Counted from the stretch's first letter, positions 7,443 to 16,991 are shown. The stretch: DNA of 64,000 nucleotides from Bacillus andreraoultii (GCF_001244735.1 NZ_LN868937.1:2121044-2185043), one strand, 5' to 3'. Notes: a model not told the origin generated them from the sequence alone. A program made the numbers and translations.

Positions 7443-8756
7443 ATGGTTACTTTAACGCAAAAAACACTTGATTTCAATCATAAAATTAAATTGTCAAATG
7501 ATGGAGGTTCTCTTTCCTCCGATACAGGTGAGTTTCTTTTTAGAGAATTCGATGAAAAAATTGGTTTTTCAAAGACTTTAGTTAAGTACTTGAGACTTAA
7601 CGATTCAAGGAAATATTATCTTCATTCAAATGAAAACTTGTTACGTCAAAAAGTCTATCAAATCATTGCCGGGTATGCGGAAGATGATGCGGCTGATCAG
7701 TTGACTCATGATCCTGTGTTTAAGGAAATCATTGAAACTCCAACACTTGCTTCCCAGCCCAGTTTGTCTCGCTTTTATACACGATTTGATAAAGATTCAA
7801 TTGAACAATTAAATCTGGCTAACCAAGAAATGCTTGATAAGATTCATTGTTTTCGACAATCGAAAGAGTTATTTATCGACTTGGATTCGACTCATTCGGA
7901 TACATATGGGGACCAAGAATCTTCGTCATATAATACTCATTATGGCACGATGGGTTTTCATCCATTAGTCGCCTTTGATGGTGCGACTGGTGACTTTTTG
8001 AAAGCACAACTCCGTCCCGGAAATGTTTATACATCAAATGGTGTGGTGGAATTTATTCGGCCTCTCATTAAACATTATAACGAAATGTTTCCGGAAACTA
8101 CCCTGTTTCTTCGTGGAGATAGTGGGTTTGCTGTTCCGGGATTATACGATCTGTGTGAAGAAGAATCTGTTTTGTATATTATTCGGTTGAAATCGAATTC
8201 ACAACTACAAAGTTTAGCGAAGGAATACCATCCTTCTTCCGCACCTTTAGATGTTTCCAAGACGGAAACCTATTATGAAGAAACGATTTACCAAGCAAAA
8301 TCATGGTCAAAACCAAGAAGGGTGATTATTCAATCGGTACGTCCTGCAGGTGAGCTGTTCTTTACCCATTCCTTTTTTGTTACTAACTTTGAATTAGCTT
8401 TTCCTCAAGATATCGTCCGAGCTTATCAAAAAAGAGGGACGATGGAAAACTATATCAAAGAAGCAAAAAATGGCTTTTACTTTGATCATATGAATAGCCA
8501 CGCTTTTCTAGTGAACGAAGTAAAAATGATGTTAACACTTCTTGCATATAATTTGACCAATTGGTTACGAACTCTTTGTTTTCCGGAAGGTCAAAAAACT
8601 ATGCAAATTGATACGATACGTACTCGGTTAATTAAAGCGGCAAGTAAAGTCGTGAAATCAGGCAGATCCCTTTACTTCAAACTATCATCGAGTTTTGTGT
8701 ATCAAAATTTCTTTTGGGATGTACTGAATCGAATTCAAAAACTACAATTGGAATGA
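7443..8756 (+). CDS. IS1380-family transposase
   Basis: A 437-residue DDE transposase that appears complete. The N-terminus has FNHKIKLSNDGGSLSSDTGE. The first catalytic Asp lies in ELFIDLDSTHSDTYGDQE (around residues 140-160), the second in LFLRGDSGFAVPGLYDL, and the C-terminal acidic residue in RGTMENYIKEAKNGF. This order and spacing are those of IS1380 transposases. The ATG at 7443 follows AGAAAGGA. Just before and after the start, GTTAAAGTAACC and GGTTACTTTAAC form an inverted repeat that may fold the mRNA start and limit translation, a common IS feature. The gene looks functional. Confidence 0.93.
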   Translation: MVTLTQKTLDFNHKIKLSNDGGSLSSDTGEFLFREFDEKIGFSKTLVKYLRLNDSRKYYLHSNENLLRQKVYQIIAGYAEDDAADQLTHDPVFKEIIETPTLASQPSLSRFYTRFDKDSIEQLNLANQEMLDKIHCFRQSKELFIDLDSTHSDTYGDQESSSYNTHYGTMGFHPLVAFDGATGDFLKAQLRPGNVYTSNGVVEFIRPLIKHYNEMFPETTLFLRGDSGFAVPGLYDLCEEESVLYIIRLKSNSQLQSLAKEYHPSSAPLDVSKTETYYEETIYQAKSWSKPRRVIIQSVRPAGELFFTHSFFVTNFELAFPQDIVRAYQKRGTMENYIKEAKNGFYFDHMNSHAFLVNEVKMMLTLLAYNLTNWLRTLCFPEGQKTMQIDTIRTRLIKAASKVVKSGRSLYFKLSSSFVYQNFFWDVLNRIQKLQLE

Positions 8757-8778
8757 CCAATAGAATACTTCTCATAAC

Positions 8779-8803
8779 TGAAAAAAATAAATTTTTCAGT
8801 CAA
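8779..8803 (+). terminator. Hairpin after the IS1380 transposase
   Basis: ACTGAAAAA and TTTTTCAGT surround a short A/T loop about 20 bases after the stop codon. It is palindromic and could act in both directions. Confidence 0.6.
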
Positions 8804-8936
8804 GGGGGAAGTATGCCCAAAATACCAGAGTTGTTCTATTGAAAATTCAGTTATTTTATGAATTGGCTACGGTTCTTAATTAAATACCGTTATGTTCAAC
8901 TAATTTAACAAATTTTATCAAATGGGATTTGTAGCT

Positions 8937-9035
8937 ATGAATATTTCAGGTTTTATTATATTTTTTGGTTATTTTTTAATTTATTATATTTTAATACTTG
9001 TTTTTTTAGGAAAAAATAGTTTTATATTATTATAG
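8937..9035 (+). CDS. Possible 32-residue hydrophobic peptide
   Basis: ATG to TAG encodes a single strongly hydrophobic helix (FIIFFGYFLIYYILILVFLG). A weak ribosome-site-like TGGGA lies upstream and a hairpin AAAACCTA/TAGGTTTT (9043-9068) follows. The region is extremely T-rich, so a hydrophobic ORF can arise by chance. The rest of 8757-9157 shows nothing else except a strong orphan ribosome site AAAAAGGAGG at 9113-9122. Confidence 0.2.
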   Translation: MNISGFIIFFGYFLIYYILILVFLGKNSFILL

Positions 9036-9157
9036 CAACATGAAAACCTACTAAAATAGATAGGTTTTACTTCTTTCTATTAGTATCCTTTCATTAATTT
9101 TTTACTTGTACAAAAAAGGAGGTTTTGTAGCATTTAAGATGTTACGAAAAACAGCCT

Positions 9158-10246
9158 ATGAGAATTTTTAACTTTTTTTATATAAAGGTGTTATTAAAAA
9201 GTCCCATCTTTATTAGTTTTATCATTTTTCTTCTATTTTTATTATTTAACATTACTAGCTCGTTAGAAATTTCTATTTTTAAATTTGTCGAGGTTTTTTA
9301 TTATGGTTTTATTAGCTCGAATTTATTTTCATTAATTTCGTCCATGAAAATCTTATCTTTTTTGAAAGAAATATAATTAAAAAACAAACGAATATTATCC
9401 TTTCAATCATTCTATAATAGAAGAAAAGCGGATTAATAACAATAAAGTAAAGATAAAATATATCAAAAATATTCACTCTGGAATTGACAAAAGTGATAGC
9501 TTTCATGATAAGGAGATAACACTTGAAAATGCATATATCTATTTCCAAAAAAAGTAAAGTATTTTTTAATCATTTTTTCAAGGTATATGATGCTATGGGA
9601 AAAAAGTTGAAGATATCATTTGTAATGATATTACTCTTTGTCATTTTTTCAATCTTAAACCCCGTATCTTCTAATTATGTTCAATCACTAAAGGAACAGT
9701 ACCTTTTAAGGAGTATTGATAACTTATTCGATTTACACTTTTCCCCTTTTAGCGTCTTTAATTATTTGTTTAGCTTTTTTTAATGACTATAAAGATAAAA
9801 CGTATGAGTATTTAAGTTACTATCATCCAAATAAAATTAACTACATGATTTTACTTCGCTGGGGTATTTATACTTCCCTTTTTTGTGTTGGTTCTTTTAT
9901 TTCTGGAATATTTTATTACCGTAACATAGCATTTTTAGATATGACTAGTTTTTTATTAAGTATTCGCTTTATTCCAAATATATTGTTTCTATCGTCATTT
10001 ATTATCTGTACAACTGTGTTAACAAAAAATAGTTACAATGGGTTATTTATCACCTTCACTTATTTTATTCTTGATTTACTTTCTACAGGACGACTATTTA
10101 AACTGTTGTCAATTGGCGCAAATTCAGCTAATTTTTATTATACTATATCGCCACAATATTATTTAATGGATCGAGTTCTACTTTGTTTATGTTCTATTAT
10201 ATTTCTATTTCTTGCTAGTTATAAAAATGTCTTCAACCGACAGTAG
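9158..10246 (+). pseudogene. Decayed ABC-2-type permease-like membrane protein
   Basis: One membrane-protein gene appears scattered over several frames. Pieces in order are 9158-9376 (FYIKVLLKSPIF), a frame near 9355-9415 containing ERNIIKKQTNIIL, a hydrophilic stretch at 9412-9558, then 9559-9720 (KLKISFVMILLFVIFSILNP), and finally 9716-10246 with five or more membrane segments. The last piece contains FFNDYKDKTYEYLSYYHP, which resembles the N-terminal part of ABC-2-type permeases. Joining the frames would give a protein of about 350 residues. A strong ribosome site (AAAAAGGAGG, 9113-9122) lies upstream but points to no usable start. No partner ATPase gene is present. Family assignment is tentative; the multi-frame decay is directly visible. 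Confidence 0.55.
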
Positions 10247-10374
10247 AATTTCCAATCATTCACTTAATTTTCTAGTAGAAACCAAAATTTTGTTTTGGAA
10301 AGATTCGATGGAAAGTGGTATAATTTATCGTATTCTAAATTGCAATTATACGTTTGGTTAAGTGGGTGATTGTT

Positions 10375-10887
10375 TTGGTATATATTAGTTTTGTCGTTCC
10401 AATTATAATGGCGATTGGTGTTCTTGTCATTCGAATGAAAGCAACGAAACATCCGGTGAATCGAAAAAAGATTATTTTGCCACCAGTATTTATGAGTACA
10501 GGTGCGCTCATGTTTATTTTCCCTTACTTCCGTGTAACGCCACTAGAAATTTTAGAAGCCGTTGTTGTCGGAATGATTTTTTCTATTTTTCTCATTAAAA
10601 CAACACATTTTGAAACTCGAGAGGGTAAAATTTACGTTACCCGCTCCAAAGCATTTGCCTTTATCTTAGTTGGTTTATTACTTATTCGCACAGCTCTTAA
10701 GGCAGCTTTAAGTTTTACAATCGATGTTGGAGCAACCGGTGGAATGTTTTGGCTCCTAGCCTTTGGTATGATTGTTCCATGGCGAATTGCGATGTTAATC
10801 CAATACAATAGATTAGAAAAAAGCGTGTCTCAGGAAAATAAAATATACGACAGCGAAATAACAAACGAAATTGAACCAACTGTATAA
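10375..10887 (+). CDS. ccdC: CcdC-like membrane protein
   Basis: A membrane protein of about 170 residues with five hydrophobic segments. The C-terminal part has the pattern IRTALKAALSF, then GMFWLLAFGMIVPWRIAM, characteristic of the CcdC family linked to cytochrome c biogenesis; its biochemical role is not established. I prefer the TTG at 10375 because GTGGGTGAT (10362-10370) is a good ribosome site for it. An in-frame TTG at 10354 would add seven residues. It is a single gene, ending at a bidirectional terminator shared with the converging ndh2 copy. Confidence 0.75.
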   Translation: MVYISFVVPIIMAIGVLVIRMKATKHPVNRKKIILPPVFMSTGALMFIFPYFRVTPLEILEAVVVGMIFSIFLIKTTHFETREGKIYVTRSKAFAFILVGLLLIRTALKAALSFTIDVGATGGMFWLLAFGMIVPWRIAMLIQYNRLEKSVSQENKIYDSEITNEIEPTV

Positions 10888-10893
10888 TAAATG

Positions 10894-10936
10894 ACAAAAG
10901 CACCTGATGAATCTACATTTCACCAGGTGCTTATAT
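10894..10936. terminator. Bidirectional terminator between ccdC-like gene and ndh2 copy 2
   Basis: AAAAGCACCTG and CAGGTGCTT form the stem, with A/T runs on both sides. It serves the two converging genes. Confidence 0.8.
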
Positions 10937-10937
10937 T

Positions 10938-12809
10938 TTACTTATCATCTCTGTAAATTGCTTGTTCTTTGCCATACCACCAATGACCGAGTCGAGCTTG
11001 AAGGTATGGAATAACCCAATAATCTAACCCTAATGTTCGACCGGATCCATTTAATAAGGCAATCGATGCTGGGAGAGCCCAAAACTTATCCCAACCTAGC
11101 ATCGCAGTTAACGTAAACATAACAAGAAATGCTGCACTTGCGAGACTTGCTAAAAAAGTAAATAATCCTGCGATTAATGCGAGTCCAATACCTAACTCGA
11201 CGAAAATGACAAATTTTTGCATAAATACGGCTACTTCTGGAGTTGGTAACATTATTTTCATTATCCATTCAAACCAAAAAGGCATTTTACTTAAAATAGG
11301 TGTTGACCATTCCCCACCCGTATCAGCCGCGGTTGCTCCACTCGTTGGATCTTGCAACCAATCAAACGGCATCCGTACGGTATTTCCTACAAGCCACGAA
11401 TCTTCTCCTAATCCTTGAAATAAATTAGGTACATTACTGAAACTTGACATCCCTTGTTTCCACGTATCATGGCCCCATAATTTTGCCCCTGCTTCGACTA
11501 ACCAAAAGCAACCAACATAGAGTCTAAGCGGGAAACTCCAAAGTACATTTCCGTACCGATTTGTAAAATTTCGGAATATATTTCGCTTGTCCTTTATTTC
11601 GAAAAACTCATGACGAATATATTGAACCATGTAATACCCACTGCGTATACCGAAAAAATAATATAAGTTCACGATATGTTTCATTAAAATAGCGAACCAA
11701 CCGCTTAAACGAATGCCATTTAAATTAGCAACACCATATCTTGCACCAATTGACACCATAAAACCGTGGTAATTTCCTTTATATGGAACTTTTTCGCCAC
11801 CTTTAATTTCCGCAATAATATTCTTTGCCGCTGTCAAAGCAGTTTGTTCAGCTGCTTCAACAATCTGTGGCGTTGGTTTCCCTTCTTCTTCTTCAAAATA
11901 GGCTAAGTCACCAACAACATATACATGATCTAACTCTTCTGCTTCCATGTATTGATTGACTTTGAGACGCCCAGCACGTGCTTTTGCCATACCGTAATCT
12001 TTAACATCCGAGTTGGCTTTTACACCGGCTGTCCAAATTAATGTATAAGATGGGATTATTTGTCCTGATTTTAAGACAACATGATCTTCTTTCACTTCAA
12101 CAATTGGAGAGTTTTTTAAAATTTGAATACCTTTTCGCTCCATATATCTTTCTGCTTTATCGGCATCATTTCGATCGAGCATATTTAATATAGTTGGTGC
12201 GGCTTCAACTAAGTATAATGAAATTTCATCTTCGTCCAATTTATTTTCTCTTGCTAAACCTCTCTTCCATTCTAACAATTCGCCAACCATTTCTACGCCT
12301 GTAAAACCTGACCCACATACGGTAAAACTAAGCATTGCTTCTCGCTTCTTAAAATCTAATTCAGAAGCTGCCAGTCTGACGGTCTTTTCGATATGCTCGC
12401 GTAACTTCATCGCATCTTCCCAAGACCATAATGTAAATCCGTTCTCTTTCACACCAGGTGTTCCAAAATCATTTGGCTCCGCACCCATTGCTAATATTAA
12501 ATAATCAAAGCTATATAATCCGTTCTTTGTTGTAACCACTTTCTTATGATGATCAACATGGTGAACTTCATCGGTAACTAAATTCACTTTCGTTCGGTTA
12601 AAAATTTTTCGTAAATCCATTTGTACGGCTGATGGCTCAACACGATGTGCCGCAACCTCATGAAGTTCAGTTAACATCGTATGGTAAGAATGCCGATCAA
12701 TTAACGTAATTGTAACACGATCATCATTTTTAAAAGTTCCAGCTAGCTTTTTTGCCGCGTGAACACCCGAATAACCGGCGCCAATGACGACGATATTCTT
12801 TTTATCCAT
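10938..12809 (-). CDS. ndh2: Type II NADH dehydrogenase with C-terminal membrane domain, FLEET type (copy 2)
   Basis: A 623-residue protein. The N-terminal 400 residues form a two-dinucleotide-fold NADH:quinone oxidoreductase, with FAD motif IGAGYSGVHAAKKLAG at about 8-23 and NADH motif VCGSGFTGVEMVGELLEW near 165-182. It also has TPQIVEAAEQTA, typical of type II enzymes. After about residue 410 there is an extra DoxX-like region with several membrane segments, which distinguishes the Ndh2 of flavin-based extracellular electron transfer from the ordinary respiratory enzyme of about 400 residues. It would oxidise NADH and reduce a dedicated demethylmenaquinone pool. It is strongly similar throughout to the protein encoded at 18011-19888. 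It is divergent from a second pplA copy, so the ndh2/pplA pair is duplicated. The ATG follows AAGGGGTGA. Confidence 0.9.
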   Translation of the reverse strand: MDKKNIVVIGAGYSGVHAAKKLAGTFKNDDRVTITLIDRHSYHTMLTELHEVAAHRVEPSAVQMDLRKIFNRTKVNLVTDEVHHVDHHKKVVTTKNGLYSFDYLILAMGAEPNDFGTPGVKENGFTLWSWEDAMKLREHIEKTVRLAASELDFKKREAMLSFTVCGSGFTGVEMVGELLEWKRGLARENKLDEDEISLYLVEAAPTILNMLDRNDADKAERYMERKGIQILKNSPIVEVKEDHVVLKSGQIIPSYTLIWTAGVKANSDVKDYGMAKARAGRLKVNQYMEAEELDHVYVVGDLAYFEEEEGKPTPQIVEAAEQTALTAAKNIIAEIKGGEKVPYKGNYHGFMVSIGARYGVANLNGIRLSGWFAILMKHIVNLYYFFGIRSGYYMVQYIRHEFFEIKDKRNIFRNFTNRYGNVLWSFPLRLYVGCFWLVEAGAKLWGHDTWKQGMSSFSNVPNLFQGLGEDSWLVGNTVRMPFDWLQDPTSGATAADTGGEWSTPILSKMPFWFEWIMKIMLPTPEVAVFMQKFVIFVELGIGLALIAGLFTFLASLASAAFLVMFTLTAMLGWDKFWALPASIALLNGSGRTLGLDYWVIPYLQARLGHWWYGKEQAIYRDDK

Positions 12810-12996
12810 ATGTCATTCACCCCTTAAAAAAAGTTTTTCCTGACTTTGTTTTTTTATTCGAGTTATCATTAACTTCCTAGCGCTTGAAATTCTCCTTCTT
12901 TTGTATAAAAGAATGGTAAACGAGCAATCTAACTGTAAGACAGCACCTCTTATAGGTATGTTTAGATTATATAATTTTCTAAAAAGGAGTGATAAT

Positions 12997-13926
12997 ATGG
13001 ATATAAAAAAAATATTAGCAACATCGGTCATCTCTTTTTCACTACTTCTAGGAGCTTGTGGAGGTAATAATGATAAAGCAAAGGATAACAAAAAAGAAGA
13101 ACGAAACGAACAGAATAGTCAAGGTAGTGGAGTTGATAGCGAAAATGTGAAAAATAAAATTGTTGCAGGAAGCCCACTACAAGATGGAACATACGCTTTA
13201 ACCGAAACAGATTATGATGAAAATGGTTGGAAGGCAACGGAGCGAATTACTGTTAAAGGTGGAAAAATTACGAAAGCAGATTATAATTACGTAAATAAAG
13301 ATGGCAAAGTAAAAACAGATGATGATAATTACCAAAAAAATATGAGTGATAAAGTCGGTGTTGGGCCAAAAGATTACGTTCCTCAATTAAATAAAGCCTT
13401 AGTTGATAAACAGGATGCAAAACAAATAGAGATCGTATCTGGAGCGACACACTCTTCTGAAAAGTTCATTAACTATTCTCAGCAATTAATCCAAAAAGCC
13501 CAAGCTGGTGATACAACTGAAATTAAAATAGATACAGGTGCTCCATTGGAAGATGGTGAGTACAAGTTAACAGAGAAGAATCTTGATACAAACGGTTGGA
13601 AAACATATATTAACATGACCGTTAAAGGTGGAAAAATCACAAAAGTTGATTATAACAATGTGAATGCAGACGGAAAGTTAAAGTCTGAAGATGATGAATA
13701 TGAGAAGAATATGAAAGACAAAACAGGAATTGGACCAAAAGAGTATATTCCTCAACTAAGTAAATCCTTAGTTGACAGTCAAAACACAGAAGGAATAAGT
13801 GTTGTAAGTGGAGCAACGCATTCTACTCACCTTTTTAAAATGTATGCAGCACAATTAATAAATGCCGCACAAAGAGGCGATACAACGCCAATTGAAGTTG
13901 ACAACCTTGTTTTTGCAGAAGAATAA
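12997..13926 (+). CDS. pplA: FMN-binding lipoprotein, PplA-like (copy 2)
   Basis: A 309-residue lipoprotein with a signal peptide ending in the lipobox SLLLGAC (lipidated Cys21). Two tandem FMN_bind repeats follow, about residues 60-175 and 185-305. Each contains DGxYxLTExxxDxNGWK and ends with the flavinylation motif SGATHSS or SGATHST. The threonine in SGAT is where ApbE-type transferases attach FMN by a phosphoester bond. It should sit outside the membrane and carry two FMN groups that pass electrons to external acceptors. The ATG at 12997 is chosen because AAAAAGGAGTG precedes it and a signal peptide begins there; an upstream in-frame extension has neither. The IS1182-family element begins 15 bases after its stop codon. 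Confidence 0.92.
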   Translation: MDIKKILATSVISFSLLLGACGGNNDKAKDNKKEERNEQNSQGSGVDSENVKNKIVAGSPLQDGTYALTETDYDENGWKATERITVKGGKITKADYNYVNKDGKVKTDDDNYQKNMSDKVGVGPKDYVPQLNKALVDKQDAKQIEIVSGATHSSEKFINYSQQLIQKAQAGDTTEIKIDTGAPLEDGEYKLTEKNLDTNGWKTYINMTVKGGKITKVDYNNVNADGKLKSEDDEYEKNMKDKTGIGPKEYIPQLSKSLVDSQNTEGISVVSGATHSTHLFKMYAAQLINAAQRGDTTPIEVDNLVFAEE

Positions 13927-13956
13927 GTTTACTTATAAAAAGAGGCTGGGACATAA

Positions 13957-15618
13957 CTAGCCAAAAGTAGTATATAAAAAGGTTCCAGGCAATAAAAAAT
14001 TTGCTTGGAACCTTTTTTGTGGGGTTTTTCCATTTCTCGTCACTATTTTACCGCTGATGGCGGTGACTTTTCTCATATTCACCGCCATCAACGCAAAGGC
14101 TAATTCATTTTTCACTTTCTGTTTTCCTCTGACGGAAAAACGAGTGAAACCTAAATTAGCCTTCAGAAAACCGAACGCTGGTTCTACATCAATTTTACGT
14201 TTTCCGTAAATTTCACCAGTTTTCTCGTCTGAAAGCTTCGTACGTACATATTCTTTTTGGGACTCCCACTTTTCATTTATGTAGACTTTTCGGTTGTTCC
14301 CTTCTTTTGCTTTCGTGCATAAATCGCGGAGTGGACAATCCGAACAGTCCTCACACTCGTACACTTTAAATTCACGGGTGAATCCGTACCTGTCTGTTCG
14401 TTTGGAATGATGGCTAAATCGTACTTTCCGACCATTTGGGCACAGAAAAGTATCTTCGTCCTCATTATATTCCCAATTATCTACATGAAAAGCGTTGTCC
14501 TTATGCTTCTTTTTCTTCTCCTTTCGATATTGATTGTATGTAATAAGTGGCGTTCGATTTCGATTCTCGATGATATCTTCATAATTCTGTTCGCTACCAT
14601 ATCCTGCATCCGCGACAATGAATTCCGGAAGCTCGAAAAAGTTTTCTTCAATCGTGTCGAGAAAAGGAATTAAAGTGCGTGTATCGGTCGGGTTTGGGAA
14701 AACATCGTAAGCGAGCACATATTGACCTTCCGTCGCAATTTGGACATTGTAACCAGCTTTCAATTGACCGTTCTTCATGTAGTCGTCCTTCATGCGCATA
14801 AACGTCGCATCTGGGTCCGTCTTTGAGTAACTATTGCGATCACCGAAAATCTCCATATCGTTTTGATACTTTTGTTTGCGAGTAATGTAATCCATCCATT
14901 GCTTCCGAGATTGTATGGGTAATTTGCGTTCGGAACGGAGCTTTTTCCGTTCACTCCCAACTTCAGATACTTCAATCTTTTTATTATATTCCTCGATTTT
15001 CTCGTCTAACTTTTCGACTACTTCTTCCATTTCTTTGACGGAAAGTTCCTCTTCCTTTTCTCGCTCTATTGCTGGGATGATCTCCTTCTCTAGCAGCTCA
15101 TCATACAGTTGATTGGACTTTTCAATTAGCTTATCACTATATCTTTCAATGGACTTCCGCCATACAAAGGTGAACTTATTTGCGTTTGCTTCAATTTTTG
15201 TACCATCAATAAAAATGGCTTCCTCTTCAATCAATTCCTTTTCCACGAGCTGATTTCGGAACTGGACAAAGCATTCACGTAGGATGTTTTCAATGAGTGG
15301 ATTAGAACGGAAGCGATTGATGGTGCGATAGCTAGGTTCATGTCCTTGAGCCAGCCACATCATGCGGATACTATCCTGTAATAAAGCTTCTATTTTACGG
15401 CCGGAAAACACGGATTGCGTATATCCACACAAAATGACTTTCAACATCATACGAGGATGATACGCGGGACGGCCGGTTTGTCGTATGAAGTCCTCGAAAG
15501 CTTCTTCGGGAATACTCTCGACAAGATCATTGATCGCAAAAGCAATATCGTTTTCTTTCAACTTAATTTCTAAATTTAGCGGTAAAACTACTTGATTCAT
15601 GTTATAATGTTTAAACAT
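13957..15618 (-). CDS. IS1182-family transposase
   Basis: A 553-residue transposase that appears intact. The N-terminal DUF772-like region (about 40-110) contains RPAYHPRMMLKVILCGY and SYRTINRFRSN. The first catalytic Asp is in EAIFIDGTKIEANANKFTFV near residue 140, the second in FIVADAGYGSEQNYE near 340. A cysteine cluster CEDCSDCPLRDLC around 430 and the motif KIDVEPAFGFLKANLGF close the DDE fold. This arrangement is typical of IS1182 and of the related ISBma2-type elements. It is the only gene between the element's inverted repeats. Confidence 0.94.
   Translation of the reverse strand: MFKHYNMNQVVLPLNLEIKLKENDIAFAINDLVESIPEEAFEDFIRQTGRPAYHPRMMLKVILCGYTQSVFSGRKIEALLQDSIRMMWLAQGHEPSYRTINRFRSNPLIENILRECFVQFRNQLVEKELIEEEAIFIDGTKIEANANKFTFVWRKSIERYSDKLIEKSNQLYDELLEKEIIPAIEREKEEELSVKEMEEVVEKLDEKIEEYNKKIEVSEVGSERKKLRSERKLPIQSRKQWMDYITRKQKYQNDMEIFGDRNSYSKTDPDATFMRMKDDYMKNGQLKAGYNVQIATEGQYVLAYDVFPNPTDTRTLIPFLDTIEENFFELPEFIVADAGYGSEQNYEDIIENRNRTPLITYNQYRKEKKKKHKDNAFHVDNWEYNEDEDTFLCPNGRKVRFSHHSKRTDRYGFTREFKVYECEDCSDCPLRDLCTKAKEGNNRKVYINEKWESQKEYVRTKLSDEKTGEIYGKRKIDVEPAFGFLKANLGFTRFSVRGKQKVKNELAFALMAVNMRKVTAISGKIVTRNGKTPQKRFQANFLLPGTFLYTTFG
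13979..14019 (-). terminator. Terminator at the IS1182 transposase 3' end
   Basis: AAAAAGGTTCCA and TGGAACCTTTTTT form a strong stem that overlaps the end of the transposase reading frame. Confidence 0.7.
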
Positions 15619-15785
15619 AAGGGCACCTCCAAAATTATTGTTTCGTCACTTTAATTTTATCAAAAGGTGCCCTTTTTGTTTACTAGAATTGTGACAAAAA
15701 AGGCGTTGGGTCTACACTTTTTAGTGTAAGCTCCAACGCCTTAATTTTTATTTTACTGGAGTTTTGTCCCAGTCTCATTTTTCAG

Positions 15786-15935
15786 CTAATAGGAAAGTAA
15801 TTCCAATCTTTTCTTTCCTATACACATTGTGTACATGGCTTCGAGCATTGCATCAAAGCTGAAAAACTATCTTTCTTTACGACGAACTCTAGTCTCTCAT
15901 GTCTCCTAACGGCTCTAGCGTCCCCCAAGTTTTCT
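15786..15935 (+). repeat. Dispersed intergenic repeat, copy B
   Basis: Begins CTAATAGGAAAGTAA, as in copy C, then has GAGCATTGCATCAAAGC, CTTTCTTT and GAACTCTAGTCTCTC, as in copies A and C. It fills the gap between the IS1182 element and the end of dmkB. No coding potential is seen. Confidence 0.72.
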
Positions 15936-16916
15936 TTACATTTTCCGATTCAGCAAATAATTTGTTAAATTTCTAAGGGTCGTTTTATACTCCCCTTGAG
16001 GTAATTTTTCTAATTCATTTAAAGCTTTTTTTGTATATTTCTTTGCGAGATCAAATGATTTTTCGATTCCTTGATATTCTTTTATTAAATTGAAGATTGA
16101 AGTTAAATCATTGTTTGTTAACTTATCTCTCTTCTCAATATACGGTTTAAAAGCAGTGCGATTTTCTTTCGTTGCGTAAATAAACGGTAATGTATAAATT
16201 CCTTGTTGTATATCATGCATGACTGGCTTCCCTAATGTCTTGTTATCGCTTTTGTAATCCAGTATATCATCAATAATTTGAAAAGCCATCCCGAGATAAT
16301 GTCCCATATTTCGAGCATTTATTGCCATTTTTCGTGATGCCTTACTGATTACCGCACCAGAATAACAACTAACTGCAAATAATTGTGCCGTTTTCCCCGA
16401 AATTCTTGATAAGTAGTCTTTTACTGAATTCGGTTCAATATAGCGAGAATTCAGTTGTTCTAGTTCGCCAATTAATATTTTTTCCATTCCTTTTGCATTA
16501 AATTCTAAATCAGCTAAGGAATTGGCATGTTTTGAAAGAAGGTTAAAAGTAAGACTAAATAAATAGTCACCAGCATAAATGGCATACTTATTTCCTTTAA
16601 ACGAATGAATTGTAGCTATTCCGTGGCGCGTTTCAGCTTCATCAATGACATCATCATGGACTAGTGTTGCCATATGCAAACATTCTATAGCTGCTGCGAT
16701 TGCAATTGCTTTTTCTTTATCTTGTTCTGGACCAATTGATGAGCAAAGTAATGAATATGCAGGCCTTAACATTTTTCCACCAGAATGCACAAGGTCTTTC
16801 ACAATCTTTTCAATTGTTTTATCGCGAACACGAATATTTGTATCAATAAGTTCAAGCACATCTACAAGTTCATTTTGTAACTCCGGAAAGTTTTCCCACA
16901 TGGAATGAATCCGCAT
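15936..16916 (-). CDS. dmkB: Polyprenyl diphosphate synthase of the FLEET locus
   Basis: A 326-residue trans-polyprenyl synthase that elongates isoprenoid chains. It carries the first aspartate-rich motif LVHDDVIDEAETRHG (near residue 95), the downstream GDYLFS, and the second motif QIIDDILDY near 222. Its position in the left-going arm with ndh2, eetA and eetB matches dmkB of Listeria monocytogenes. There it supplies the side chain for the demethylmenaquinone used in extracellular electron transfer. A housekeeping HepT-type role cannot be excluded from sequence alone, but the operon context favours DmkB. The ATG follows GGGAGGATATTT. It is the last gene of its operon. Confidence 0.88.
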   Translation of the reverse strand: MRIHSMWENFPELQNELVDVLELIDTNIRVRDKTIEKIVKDLVHSGGKMLRPAYSLLCSSIGPEQDKEKAIAIAAAIECLHMATLVHDDVIDEAETRHGIATIHSFKGNKYAIYAGDYLFSLTFNLLSKHANSLADLEFNAKGMEKILIGELEQLNSRYIEPNSVKDYLSRISGKTAQLFAVSCYSGAVISKASRKMAINARNMGHYLGMAFQIIDDILDYKSDNKTLGKPVMHDIQQGIYTLPFIYATKENRTAFKPYIEKRDKLTNNDLTSIFNLIKEYQGIEKSFDLAKKYTKKALNELEKLPQGEYKTTLRNLTNYLLNRKM

Positions 16917-16991
16917 AAATATCCTCCCTTCTTCAATAGTTTTAAACGACTTGAACGAATAACTATTTTTATTTTCAGAAAAAGAATCTCC

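Larger units (their letters stand above)
7290..8850 (+). mobile_element. IS1380-family insertion sequence (ends approximate)
   Basis: One intact transposase gene with its own terminator sits between pbuG and a decayed permease. I could not find clean terminal inverted repeats or a target duplication by eye, so the ends given are only the limits of sequence not explained by neighbours. Confidence 0.65.
13942..15776 (-). mobile_element. IS1182-family insertion sequence
   Basis: The element is bounded by near-matching terminal inverted repeats. The left end is GAGGCTGGGACATAACT (13942-13958). The right end, read on the minus strand, is GAGACTGGGACAAAACT (15776-15760), so 15 of 17 positions agree. 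It contains one full transposase gene, a terminator hairpin at the left and a hairpin GGCGTTGG/CCAACGCC near the right end. I see no clear target duplication: AAAA flanks the left end and ATTT the right. It lies between the second pplA copy and the main FLEET arm. Confidence 0.88.

Noticed and set aside
7290-8850. Terminal inverted repeats of the IS1380 element
   Set aside because: CCTGAATTATTC at the left and, inverted, ACTGAATTTTCA at the right are similar, but no clean match with a flanking duplication could be fixed by eye.
9523-9783. 86-codon membrane protein as a separate gene
   Set aside because: Its end overlaps the continuation of the same permease in another frame, so it is better seen as a piece of one decayed gene.
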